A stretch of DNA of 12,701 bases from DAOTVD01 sp034437075 (GTDB lineage: Bacteria > Chloroflexota > Anaerolineae > Aggregatilineales > J027): assembly GCA_034437075.1 (NCBI GenBank), contig DAOTVD010000362.1:1-12701 (forward strand). Direction: 5' to 3'. Positions within the stretch are counted from its first letter, which is position 1, and each line of letters opens with the position of its first letter. A program made the position numbers and the translations under genes. A model generated the notes under the pieces. That model was not told where the DNA came from. It was given only the letters and a program-made list of their open reading frames with translations, and ran no database searches. Below are positions 5,579-12,583 of this stretch, piece by piece.

Positions 5579-7519
5579 ATGCCTAAATCCTATCCTCTCC
5601 TATTGGCAGCCCTGACGCTTATCCTATTGGGCGGTGGGGCTGTGCGGGCCGTGGGCCTTAGCTGGGGCTTGCCCTATCAACTACACCCGGATGAGCCCGT
5701 CTTGTTCATCAGTGCCTGGGAAATTTATAACGGCGTCACGCCGACTATTCAACCCGATTACCCCCCGCTGTATATTCGTGGATTAGCTGCTCAGCGCTGG
5801 CTAGTGAACACGTTGCTAGGGCCAGACACGAGCCAAACTGTGTATTTCTTCTGGGGGCGTTGGAACGCGCTATTGTTTAGCTTGCTGTTGCTGGCGGTGG
5901 GCTATCGCCTGGGGCGCTTGTGGGGCGGGGTGCGCGCCGGGTTGGCGCTGATGCTCTTTTTGGCTGCCGAGCCCATCGCCATCGACCAGGGCATGCTCAT
6001 TAAGGCGGATGTGCCCGCGTGGACGTTCGCCCTGGCGGCGCTGTGGGTCAGTGGCTATGCCCCTCGGACGGCGCATCCGGCGCGGTGGTTGGCCTTGGCC
6101 GTGGCCCTAGCCGGGCTGGCTACGCTGACGAAGTATAATATGGCGTTTGTTTTTTTGGCGCCGCTGTTCGTGGGCCTGGGCTTTTGGGTGAAGCCGCTCG
6201 CGTGGCGCGTCGTCCTCTTTGTGGGGGGTGGCGTCGCGGGTATTGGGCTCGCCAAATATACCCTGAGTTATTTTTGGGTGGATACGATCAACCCCCGGTT
6301 TGCGCATTGCTCTGGCGTGTCCACAGCCGAGAGTAGCGACTGGTTGCCGTGCGGGCCGTTTTTGGCTTTTCAGCGCTTTTTGCACCAATTTTACTATTCG
6401 CCCGATTTATGGACACCCGAAAGCCAAGCGGCCTGGGCGCACCTGCGCGCTCTGCTCGATTTTTCGTTTGGGTATTGGTGGGTTGGCCTGGCGTTGGCTT
6501 TACCCTTGGTCGGAATTTGGGTGCGGCGGGAATCGCGCATCCGGCCAGGTGTCGCGCTGCTACTGAGTATGGCGATTTTGATCGCGTTTTTGATAGCCGT
6601 GTTCGGAGTCATGCATCCCGAGCGGCAATATTACCTGCTCTGGATCGCACTAGGCGCGCTTTTCGCGCTAGGCTTGTCCGCGCTCAGCGGGCACCCCCGC
6701 GCCCCCGCCGGGACGTTTGCCCTGGGCTTGGTCGTGATGCTAGCGCCGATTTTGCCAGATGGCCTGGCCCAAGCGATTGACCGCACCAAGCCGGATACCC
6801 GCGCCTTGACTGCCGAATATCTGCTAGATTATGCCGGGCAAGGCGAGACTGTCGTCGTCGAATATGATAGCGTGGAACTCCAAACTCAGTATGGCGGTTT
6901 TCAGGGCGACCCAGGTTATTTCAACGTCATCACGACACCTGGGGTTTATACCTTAGAGCCCGAGACGTTTTTCCAACGCGGTATTCATTATGTCGTGACC
7001 GATTCGCGCGCGCAGGGGCCAGGGAGCGCCTGGGTCGCCCGCGCCGAAATGCCCCCGGCCTTCGAACTTTTAGCCCATTTTGGCGACGAAAGCACCACCG
7101 GGCCGGTACGGCGCATCTACCGCACCTTTCAGCCCGAGGTCGCCCGTTTTGCGGATTTTGGCGGGCGGCTTCACCTGGCCGGGTACGACGCCACGCGCGA
7201 CGACGAAACGCTATACCTGACATTCTACTGGCAAGCCCAGGACGGCCATCTGCCGGACTATAGCCTATTTATCCATCTGTGGCGGGCCGAGGAGACCAGC
7301 GCCCCCGTGCGCCAGTTCGACGCCGCACCGACCCCACCCACCCGCTTTTGGCGCGACCAAGAATGGATATTGGATGAGCGAGCGCTCGATTTGAGCGATT
7401 TACCCCCCGGCGATTATCAGATCAACATCGGGTGGTATGTGCCAGAGCAGGACCTGCGCCTGCCCGTGCAGGGCAACCCCGCTGGCACGCTGGCCCTGAT
7501 GGATGTGACGGTGCGTTAA
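5579..7519 (+). CDS. GT-C family membrane glycosyltransferase (PMT/ArnT-like) with C-terminal beta domain
   Basis: The 646-residue product has about ten hydrophobic segments in residues 5-400. The first outer loop carries HPDEPV (36-41), the acidic pair expected of GT-C enzymes of the GT39/GT83 type, and DYPPLY (60-65), equivalent to their HPPL element. K142-A-D144 and TKYN (184-187) are also typical of this group. Such enzymes transfer a sugar from a polyprenyl phosphate to protein, lipid or glycan on the outer face of the membrane. Residues about 415-515 form a soluble part. Residues about 525-646 look like a separate beta sandwich (LHLAGYDATRDDETLYLTFYWQA, then DLSDLPPGDYQINIGWYVP), which may bind the acceptor. 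Substrates cannot be read from the sequence. Its stop codon directly abuts the stop of the convergent acylase-family gene. Confidence 0.85.
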   Translation: MPKSYPLLLAALTLILLGGGAVRAVGLSWGLPYQLHPDEPVLFISAWEIYNGVTPTIQPDYPPLYIRGLAAQRWLVNTLLGPDTSQTVYFFWGRWNALLFSLLLLAVGYRLGRLWGGVRAGLALMLFLAAEPIAIDQGMLIKADVPAWTFALAALWVSGYAPRTAHPARWLALAVALAGLATLTKYNMAFVFLAPLFVGLGFWVKPLAWRVVLFVGGGVAGIGLAKYTLSYFWVDTINPRFAHCSGVSTAESSDWLPCGPFLAFQRFLHQFYYSPDLWTPESQAAWAHLRALLDFSFGYWWVGLALALPLVGIWVRRESRIRPGVALLLSMAILIAFLIAVFGVMHPERQYYLLWIALGALFALGLSALSGHPRAPAGTFALGLVVMLAPILPDGLAQAIDRTKPDTRALTAEYLLDYAGQGETVVVEYDSVELQTQYGGFQGDPGYFNVITTPGVYTLEPETFFQRGIHYVVTDSRAQGPGSAWVARAEMPPAFELLAHFGDESTTGPVRRIYRTFQPEVARFADFGGRLHLAGYDATRDDETLYLTFYWQAQDGHLPDYSLFIHLWRAEETSAPVRQFDAAPTPPTRFWRDQEWILDERALDLSDLPPGDYQINIGWYVPEQDLRLPVQGNPAGTLALMDVTVR

Positions 7520-9922
7520 TCAGGGTGTGGGCGTGGGTAAGGGGCCAGGCCGCAAGCGCAAGGTGTCGCGGCTCCGTTGGCGCACGCTCGCCTCATCCCA
7601 CAGCATATCCCGGTAGGTGACGTTGCTCCATAGCGCGATCATATCGTCATAATGCTCGCTGGCCGGGTGGCCGCTTTGCCCGGTGGCCAGGATGCTCCGA
7701 TTGCGCTCGAAAGCGTTCAGGTCGATAATCAGCCGAAAGCTAGGCAAACGCTCGACGGTGTAGCGCCCGGCGCGTTGGGTCTGCCAGTGCGTGGCATAGA
7801 CCGCCCCATAGCCGCCGCCTGTGGCCACATTCCGCCGGTTGAGCAGTTCTTCAATCGCCGCGATGCCGCTCTCGCCCAGGGGTTGGTTAACGTACTGGGT
7901 CATATGCAAATCGCCCCAGCGCCAGCGCGCACGCGGTTCCCCAAACGTGTCCACGGCTTCGCCGATGGCGGCCACAAAAGCCGCGCGCAAGATGTCGTCG
8001 CGCGTTTCGACCCGGCCCAACGTGCGCGCGTCGTCCCACCAGGGATGGCGCGGCTCATCCAATAGGCGCAAGACCTGCGCGCGCTCCCAGGCATCATCCC
8101 GCGCGGATGGGCCGAGTTGGTCGGTGTAGAGCGCGTCAGTTAGGTGCGTCCAGAACATGGCAAACAGCACGGGCGGCGCGCTCTCGCGGGTGTTGTGGCC
8201 GTCCCATTCCGCCAACCAGGTTTGATACTCGGCAGGGAGGCTATCTTCTGGCGCGCTAAAATCGAGGGCCAGCAGATAGGGCAAGATGGCCATAGCAAAG
8301 GGGTTATATGCATCCGCGTGCAAAGCCGCGAAGGTATCCGCGTTATGCTGGGGTTGGGCCGCGAGTTGTGCGGTGATGCGGGCGACCCGTAGGGTATCCG
8401 CCAGGGGCAAGGCCCCGTTATCGAAAATTGCCCCCGCGACCAGTACGCCGTCCTCGGGATTATACACGGGCTCTAGCGCCGCGCCCGATTGCACGCTTTG
8501 CCAGGCATAAGCGTCGTCGTGCGCTGGGACGGGCAACGCGCCCGAATGGCCCGCCGCGCGTTGGGGGCGCATCCCCGCCGCGACCGCGCCGATATTCCCG
8601 GTAACATCGGCATAGAGGGCTGTGCTGGGGGGGCTGGGCCATTCCGCCAGCGCCGCGCGGAACTCCGACCAGTTGCGCGCCTGGTTCAGTTGCAGCAAGC
8701 TGTCGATAAACGGGCGGTTGTCGGCCCGGCGCACCAACAAGGGCGGCAGCCCGCCGCCCAGCACAGCCTCGTTAATGACTGGCCCCAGGTGCGTTTCGTA
8801 AATATCCACGGGCAGCGGTTCGCTATCGTTAACCAGAATCGTCTCTTGCCGAATGGTGAAAGGGCGCCATTCGCCATCCCCCGCCGCGTATTCCAGCGGG
8901 TTTTGGGGGTTGGTGCGCAACACGTAAACATCCTGGGTATCGACCGCCTGGGGCGCGATGGCCCAGGCCATGCGCGCGTTATGCCCTGCCACCAGCCCCG
9001 GCACCCCGGCGATGCTCATCCCGACCATGTTATAGGGGCATTCCGGCGTGGTTTCGATGCAATGCAAACCGACTTCGTACCATAAAACCGGGATGTTGTC
9101 GCCCGTATGCAAATCGACAGCCAGCAGGGGCGCGTCGCCTTCCGCGCGGCGGTCGTCCACAGCCCAGGCGCTCCCGGTTGCCCAGTTTAGCAAGCTCAGA
9201 TAGGGGTTATCCTCCCACGCGAACGACTCGATTGGCGTCCAGGCATAGGCGTTATAATCCAACGCGCGCGGCGCGGCATCATCCCGCAGATTATCGGGCA
9301 ATTGGGCCGCGCGCTGGGCGGCGGTCAGTTCGGCGATAATTTGCGCTTGCCCCCCCCAAGCAAGCCCCCAAGCCACTGCCGCGCTATCCTCCGCTTCCCA
9401 AGGGAGCACGTCGAAGCCGCGCCCGGTGAGGCCCAAAATGGTATATTCCACGGCCAAATCGCCAGCGCTTTGTTCTGCGATATAGGCATTCACGCCGCGC
9501 GCGTAGGCCGCCATGACTTCCTGCGCCAGGGGGGTGCTTTCGCGGGTAGCCCGCGCGGCTTCGTCCGGGCCGCCCAGGCGCCGTACAAGGCGGTCGGTGG
9601 CTTGCACGCGCTCATCATCCCCGAAGATTTCGCTCAAGCGCCCACTGCCGGTATGGCGCAAGAGTTCCATCTGCCACCATCGATCTTGGGCGTGGACATA
9701 CCCCAGGGCCATGAACAGATCGTCGGTGGTGGTGGCGTAAATATGCGGCACACCCCAGGCATCGCGATAGACCGTCACATCCGCGTTCAGGCCGGGCACC
9801 TGTTCGGCCCCCGCGACCTTGGGCAACGGTCGGCGATAGCTATATACGCTAAATAGCCCCGCCCCCAGGGCCAGGCTCAGGAGCGCGACAGCGCCCACCC
9901 ATAGCCAGCGTCGTCGCTTCAA
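7520..9922 (-). CDS. penicillin acylase family protein (Ntn hydrolase) with N-terminal membrane anchor
   Basis: From TTG 9922 the product has 800 residues. The frame extends upstream to a GTG at 9997 (825 residues), but those 25 residues overlap the preceding gene and are an Arg/Gly-rich out-of-frame type sequence. TTG 9922 overlaps the preceding TGA as TTGA and opens with KRRRWLWVGAVALLSLALGAGLF, a signal anchor. Family landmarks are VTVYRDAWGVPHIYA, ALGYVHAQDRWWQMEL, the cleavage-site region TGSAWAVDD, MSIAGVPGLVAGHNARMAWA, and ATGQSGHPASEHYDDM near the end. These enzymes cut themselves into alpha and beta chains, exposing a Ser that hydrolyses amides such as acyl-homoserine lactones or beta-lactams. 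Here the usual S-N-x-W reads G-S-A-W and the usual ANDPH reads AVDLH, so activity is uncertain. It should act outside the membrane. It is probably translationally coupled to the upstream glycosyltransferase. Confidence 0.88.
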   Translation of the reverse strand: MKRRRWLWVGAVALLSLALGAGLFSVYSYRRPLPKVAGAEQVPGLNADVTVYRDAWGVPHIYATTTDDLFMALGYVHAQDRWWQMELLRHTGSGRLSEIFGDDERVQATDRLVRRLGGPDEAARATRESTPLAQEVMAAYARGVNAYIAEQSAGDLAVEYTILGLTGRGFDVLPWEAEDSAAVAWGLAWGGQAQIIAELTAAQRAAQLPDNLRDDAAPRALDYNAYAWTPIESFAWEDNPYLSLLNWATGSAWAVDDRRAEGDAPLLAVDLHTGDNIPVLWYEVGLHCIETTPECPYNMVGMSIAGVPGLVAGHNARMAWAIAPQAVDTQDVYVLRTNPQNPLEYAAGDGEWRPFTIRQETILVNDSEPLPVDIYETHLGPVINEAVLGGGLPPLLVRRADNRPFIDSLLQLNQARNWSEFRAALAEWPSPPSTALYADVTGNIGAVAAGMRPQRAAGHSGALPVPAHDDAYAWQSVQSGAALEPVYNPEDGVLVAGAIFDNGALPLADTLRVARITAQLAAQPQHNADTFAALHADAYNPFAMAILPYLLALDFSAPEDSLPAEYQTWLAEWDGHNTRESAPPVLFAMFWTHLTDALYTDQLGPSARDDAWERAQVLRLLDEPRHPWWDDARTLGRVETRDDILRAAFVAAIGEAVDTFGEPRARWRWGDLHMTQYVNQPLGESGIAAIEELLNRRNVATGGGYGAVYATHWQTQRAGRYTVERLPSFRLIIDLNAFERNRSILATGQSGHPASEHYDDMIALWSNVTYRDMLWDEASVRQRSRDTLRLRPGPLPTPTP

Positions 9923-11061
9923 CCCAGCGCGCGCCCTTCTTTGGTATCCGCCCGGCGCACCACGCGCGGGATCATCGCCGCGAGTTGGTCGCGCCACCAG
10001 GCCAGCCCCAGCGCCACGCTATAGGCATAGGGCACGATGATCAGCATCAGATGCTGGCGCCATTGAGTCTCCCAAATGCTGAGAAACAAGAAGCCGCCCA
10101 ACAACCACCAGCCATAATACGAGCGATGGCGCAATAGCAAGGCTACCCCTGGCACGGCGCATAAGAACAATAGCCAGTCTGTAAACACAAAAAACGGATG
10201 GCCGCGCCAGTGCACAATATGGTCGGCGTGGCTGGTGATGAATTCCAGATGCTTCGAATAGGTGTGCGGCGCGGCATAAGTTTCGGTGTAAGCATCGTGA
10301 TAGCTCAGTTGGCCGTATGCACGGTCGAAGGGGTCTACCCACAAATACGGATTCAGCACCCAGAATACGGCAATCGCGAGCAGGCCCCAGCCCACCAGCG
10401 GCAACAGTTTATAATGCCGGTAGACCAGCGCGAACAAAATCAGCATGACGCCCGCTAGCGCGAAGGGATATTTAACGGCCACCGCCGCGCCGAAGGCGAC
10501 CGCACTCAGGCCGAAGGCCCACCAACGCCGCCGACCTTCTGCACGCAGGCTATAGACAAACGCCGTGCTCATCAGCGTGAGGCCCAGCACGCCGAACGGG
10601 TCGAGGTATGCCACGCTAGAATAATGCAAATGCACGCTATTCACCGCCAGGGCTAGCATGGCTAGCGGGCTGATCAACAGCCCCACGACTAGCAAAGTCA
10701 GCGACCCGACCAAAACGGCCTGATGACGCGCCCAGCGCAAGGTATCCGGCGGAAGTTCCGTCAGGCTGCTGCGCGGCACAGATTCCGGTATTTGGTTCAG
10801 TTCTGCCGGGTTGAGCGTCAGGCTAAACAATATCTTGACCAGGGGCGGGTGTTCGGTGTTGTTGTCCACATCGGGATAATTGGCCAGGCTGCCCGCCTCG
10901 TAAAACGCGCGCGCAGCAGAAAGATAGTCATCTTCGTCGAAGTCTTCGCGGCTTTCTAGCGCGAAGATCATGCGCAGCCCGACGCCGAACACAAGCGTCG
11001 CCACGAAAAAGACGATAAAAGCAATCTGATATAGGGGAGATTTCGCTGAGAATTCCATCAT
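9919..11061 (-). CDS. GT-C family membrane glycosyltransferase (GT39/GT83-like)
   Basis: This 380-residue protein has a first membrane helix (about 12-34) followed by an outer loop with the acidic motif FDEDDY (41-46) and EHPPLVK (70-76), the two best-known landmarks of ArnT/PMT-type enzymes. YLDPFG (152-157) and AVKYPF (195-200) match later family positions. About eight to nine further hydrophobic segments follow, ending near 357. It lacks the soluble C-terminal domain of the other glycosyltransferase in the window. It probably moves a sugar from a polyprenyl-phosphate donor onto an envelope acceptor; the donor and acceptor are unknown. Two ATGs stand at 11061 and 11058. The first lies 8 nt after a TATAAT and has no Shine-Dalgarno sequence. 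Its TGA overlaps the proposed TTG start of the acylase-family gene. Confidence 0.85.
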   Translation of the reverse strand: MMEFSAKSPLYQIAFIVFFVATLVFGVGLRMIFALESREDFDEDDYLSAARAFYEAGSLANYPDVDNNTEHPPLVKILFSLTLNPAELNQIPESVPRSSLTELPPDTLRWARHQAVLVGSLTLLVVGLLISPLAMLALAVNSVHLHYSSVAYLDPFGVLGLTLMSTAFVYSLRAEGRRRWWAFGLSAVAFGAAVAVKYPFALAGVMLILFALVYRHYKLLPLVGWGLLAIAVFWVLNPYLWVDPFDRAYGQLSYHDAYTETYAAPHTYSKHLEFITSHADHIVHWRGHPFFVFTDWLLFLCAVPGVALLLRHRSYYGWWLLGGFLFLSIWETQWRQHLMLIIVPYAYSVALGLAWWRDQLAAMIPRVVRRADTKEGRALG

Positions 11062-11069
11062 AAGGCGCC

Positions 11070-11075
11070 ATTATA
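11070..11075 (-). promoter_or_regulatory. -10 box of the shorter glycosyltransferase gene, leaderless type
   Basis: The minus strand reads GCGTATAATGGCGCCTT then ATG: a perfect TATAAT with 8 nt to the start codon at 11061. Transcription would begin at or next to the ATG. The best -35 at 17 bp is TCAATA, three of six bases. The arrangement matches the one at 5565-5578 in front of the other glycosyltransferase. Confidence 0.5.
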
Positions 11076-11119
11076 CGCTAGTTGAGCCCGGATATTGAGA
11101 GGTTTTGATAGCTGAGTCT

Positions 11120-11128
11120 TGCTACAAT
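11120..11128 (+). promoter_or_regulatory. candidate extended -10 promoter of the HMG-CoA reductase gene
   Basis: TGCTACAAT is an extended -10 element (TG-n-TACAAT, five of six in the hexamer) 33 bp before ATG 11162. There is no good -35 box at 16-18 bp. A 7-bp direct repeat ACAATCG (11124-11130 and 11133-11139) overlaps it. Together with the opposite-facing -10 box at 11070-11075 it forms a compact divergent promoter region. Confidence 0.45.
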
Positions 11129-11161
11129 CGGAACAATCGTCAGCCAACAAGGCACATATTT

Positions 11162-12463
11162 ATGAGCGAACCATCGCGCGGGCGTTCGTCGCGCTTGCCC
11201 GGTTTCTACAAGCATTCGATGATTGAGCGCGCGGCTATCACGGCCCAATGGGCTAATTTGAGCCAACAAGAACAATCCGTCTTTTTTGGCCTGATGGGCC
11301 TATCGCTGAACGCCGCCGATAACATGATCGAAAATGTGATCGGGGTCTACAGCTTGCCCATCGGAATTGCCACGAATTTTACCATCAACGGGCGGGATTA
11401 TCTCGTGCCAATGGTGATCGAGGAGCCAAGCGTCGTCGCGGCGGTTTCCAATGCGGCCAAAGCCGTGCGCGAAGGCGAAGGCTTCGTCGCGCACAGCACC
11501 CCCCCGCTGATGATCGGCCAAATTCAATTGTTGGATGTTGACAACGTTTGGGACGCCGCCGAGCGCATCCATGCGGAGAAAGAACACTTACTGCACGCCG
11601 CCAACGTTACCGACCAGACCATCGTGAAGCTGGGCGGCGGCGCGCGCGACATCGAAACGCGCCCCTTTGAGGATACCGCCGTCGGGCCGATGCTAGTCGT
11701 GCATTTGATAGCGGATGTGCGTGACGCCATGGGCGCCAATGTGGTCAACACCATGTGCGAACGCCTGGCCCCCATGCTCGAAAACCTGACCGGAGGCCGG
11801 GCCAATCTGCGCATTCTGAGTAATCTGGCCGACCAACGCACCGCCACCGCCGAATGCACCATCCCCGCCCAAGCGTTGACGACTGAAGACTACGATGGCG
11901 CGCAGGTCGTCGCGCGGATTGTCGAAGCTGCCGTTTTCGCGGAGGTAGACCCCTACCGCGCGGCCACACATAACAAAGGCATCATGAACGGGATTGATGC
12001 GGTGGTGCTGGCCACGGGCAACGACTGGCGCGCGGTGGAAGCAGGCGCGCATACCTACGCGGTGCGCGACGGGAGCTACACTAGCCTCACGCGCTGGTGG
12101 CGCACTGCTGATGGCGACCTGGCCGGCGAACTCACCCTGCCCATGGCCGTGGGTATCGTCGGCGGCGCGACGAAAGTGCACCCCGTGGCCCAGGCCGCGC
12201 TGAAGGTGCTGGGCGTGCAGACCGCGCGCGAACTGGCCGAGGTACTCGTGTGTGTGGGCTTGGCCCAAAACCTGGCCGCGATCCGCGCGCTAGCCACGGA
12301 CGGCATCCAGCGCGGGCATATGAGCCTGCACGCCCGCCAATTCGCCATGGCCGCCGGGGCCGAAGGCAGCCTGATTAACGAAGTCGTGAATATCATGCTC
12401 GCGGAGAATAACATCCGCCTGGAACGCGCGCAGGAACTCGTCACCAAGCTGCGCGACGAATAA
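11162..12463 (+). CDS. mvaA: class II hydroxymethylglutaryl-CoA reductase
   Basis: This enzyme interconverts HMG-CoA and mevalonate in the cytoplasm. From ATG 11162 it has 433 residues, close to the 428 of Pseudomonas mevalonii MvaA, and can be aligned to it along most of its length. The catalytic residues are present: Glu88 in EEPS, Lys272 in HNKGIMNGID, Asp288 in ATGNDWRAVEAG and His386 in QRGHM. ENVIG (57-61), DVRDAMGAN (185-193) and VGGATK (333-338) are family signatures. Asp151 matches P. mevalonii Asp146, which favours NAD(H) over NADP(H), so NADH use is predicted. The in-frame ATG at 11105 would add 19 unrelated residues and lies upstream of the promoter. The chosen start has AAGG at a 9-nt spacing and opens with SRLPGFYK, like the family. 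The next gene is HMG-CoA synthase, which argues for a biosynthetic role in isoprenoid supply rather than mevalonate breakdown. Confidence 0.96.
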   Translation: MSEPSRGRSSRLPGFYKHSMIERAAITAQWANLSQQEQSVFFGLMGLSLNAADNMIENVIGVYSLPIGIATNFTINGRDYLVPMVIEEPSVVAAVSNAAKAVREGEGFVAHSTPPLMIGQIQLLDVDNVWDAAERIHAEKEHLLHAANVTDQTIVKLGGGARDIETRPFEDTAVGPMLVVHLIADVRDAMGANVVNTMCERLAPMLENLTGGRANLRILSNLADQRTATAECTIPAQALTTEDYDGAQVVARIVEAAVFAEVDPYRAATHNKGIMNGIDAVVLATGNDWRAVEAGAHTYAVRDGSYTSLTRWWRTADGDLAGELTLPMAVGIVGGATKVHPVAQAALKVLGVQTARELAEVLVCVGLAQNLAAIRALATDGIQRGHMSLHARQFAMAAGAEGSLINEVVNIMLAENNIRLERAQELVTKLRDE

Positions 12464-12465
12464 TT

Positions 12466-12501
12466 TTGGTAGACAGCGCGGGCGGGCCTCGCCCCTACCA
12501 A
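12466..12501. repeat. imperfect hairpin between HMG-CoA reductase and synthase genes
   Basis: TTGGTAG (12466-12472) pairs with CTACCAA (12495-12501), and inside it GGGCG (12480-12484) pairs with CGCCC (12490-12494) around a 5-nt loop, leaving a 7-nt bulge on the left arm only. It begins 3 bp after the reductase stop. No T-run follows, so it is not a standard intrinsic terminator. It may slow or stabilise the transcript, or be one copy of a dispersed palindromic repeat. I see no second copy in this window. Confidence 0.5.
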
Positions 12502-12571
12502 CCGACCCAGAATAGTCATACGATGCTGGTCTAACGTTGTGGATAACGCCCCAATATATGACCCGCGTGAT

Positions 12572-12577
12572 AAGGAG
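12572..12577 (+). promoter_or_regulatory. strong ribosome binding site of the HMG-CoA synthase gene
   Basis: AAGGAG lies 6 nt before ATG 12584, the best Shine-Dalgarno sequence in the window, and fixes the start of the partial gene at the right edge. Confidence 0.8.
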
Positions 12578-12583
12578 AACACC

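Noticed and set aside
7495..7545. bidirectional terminator between the convergent genes
   Set aside because: The stop codons touch and no GC stem with a T-run was found on either strand.
8489..9085. 198-codon open frame on the plus strand inside the acylase-family gene
   Set aside because: It is antisense to conserved acylase motifs, has no ribosome site and a biased Arg/Gly/Ala-rich composition typical of a shadow frame in GC-rich DNA.
9302..9856. 184-codon plus-strand frame opposite the start of the acylase-family gene
   Set aside because: It is a shadow of the conserved N-terminal region of the acylase-family protein and shows no recognisable family features.
11105..11161. upstream ATG of the HMG-CoA reductase gene
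   Set aside because: It precedes the extended -10 box and adds 19 residues without family similarity.
11693..12268. 191-codon minus-strand frame inside the HMG-CoA reductase gene
   Set aside because: It is fully antisense to catalytic motifs of the reductase. The His/Gly-rich product is an artefact of the opposite strand.
12464..12510. hairpin after HMG-CoA reductase as an intrinsic terminator
   Set aside because: The stem is interrupted by a 7-nt bulge and is followed by ACCGACC, not a T-run.
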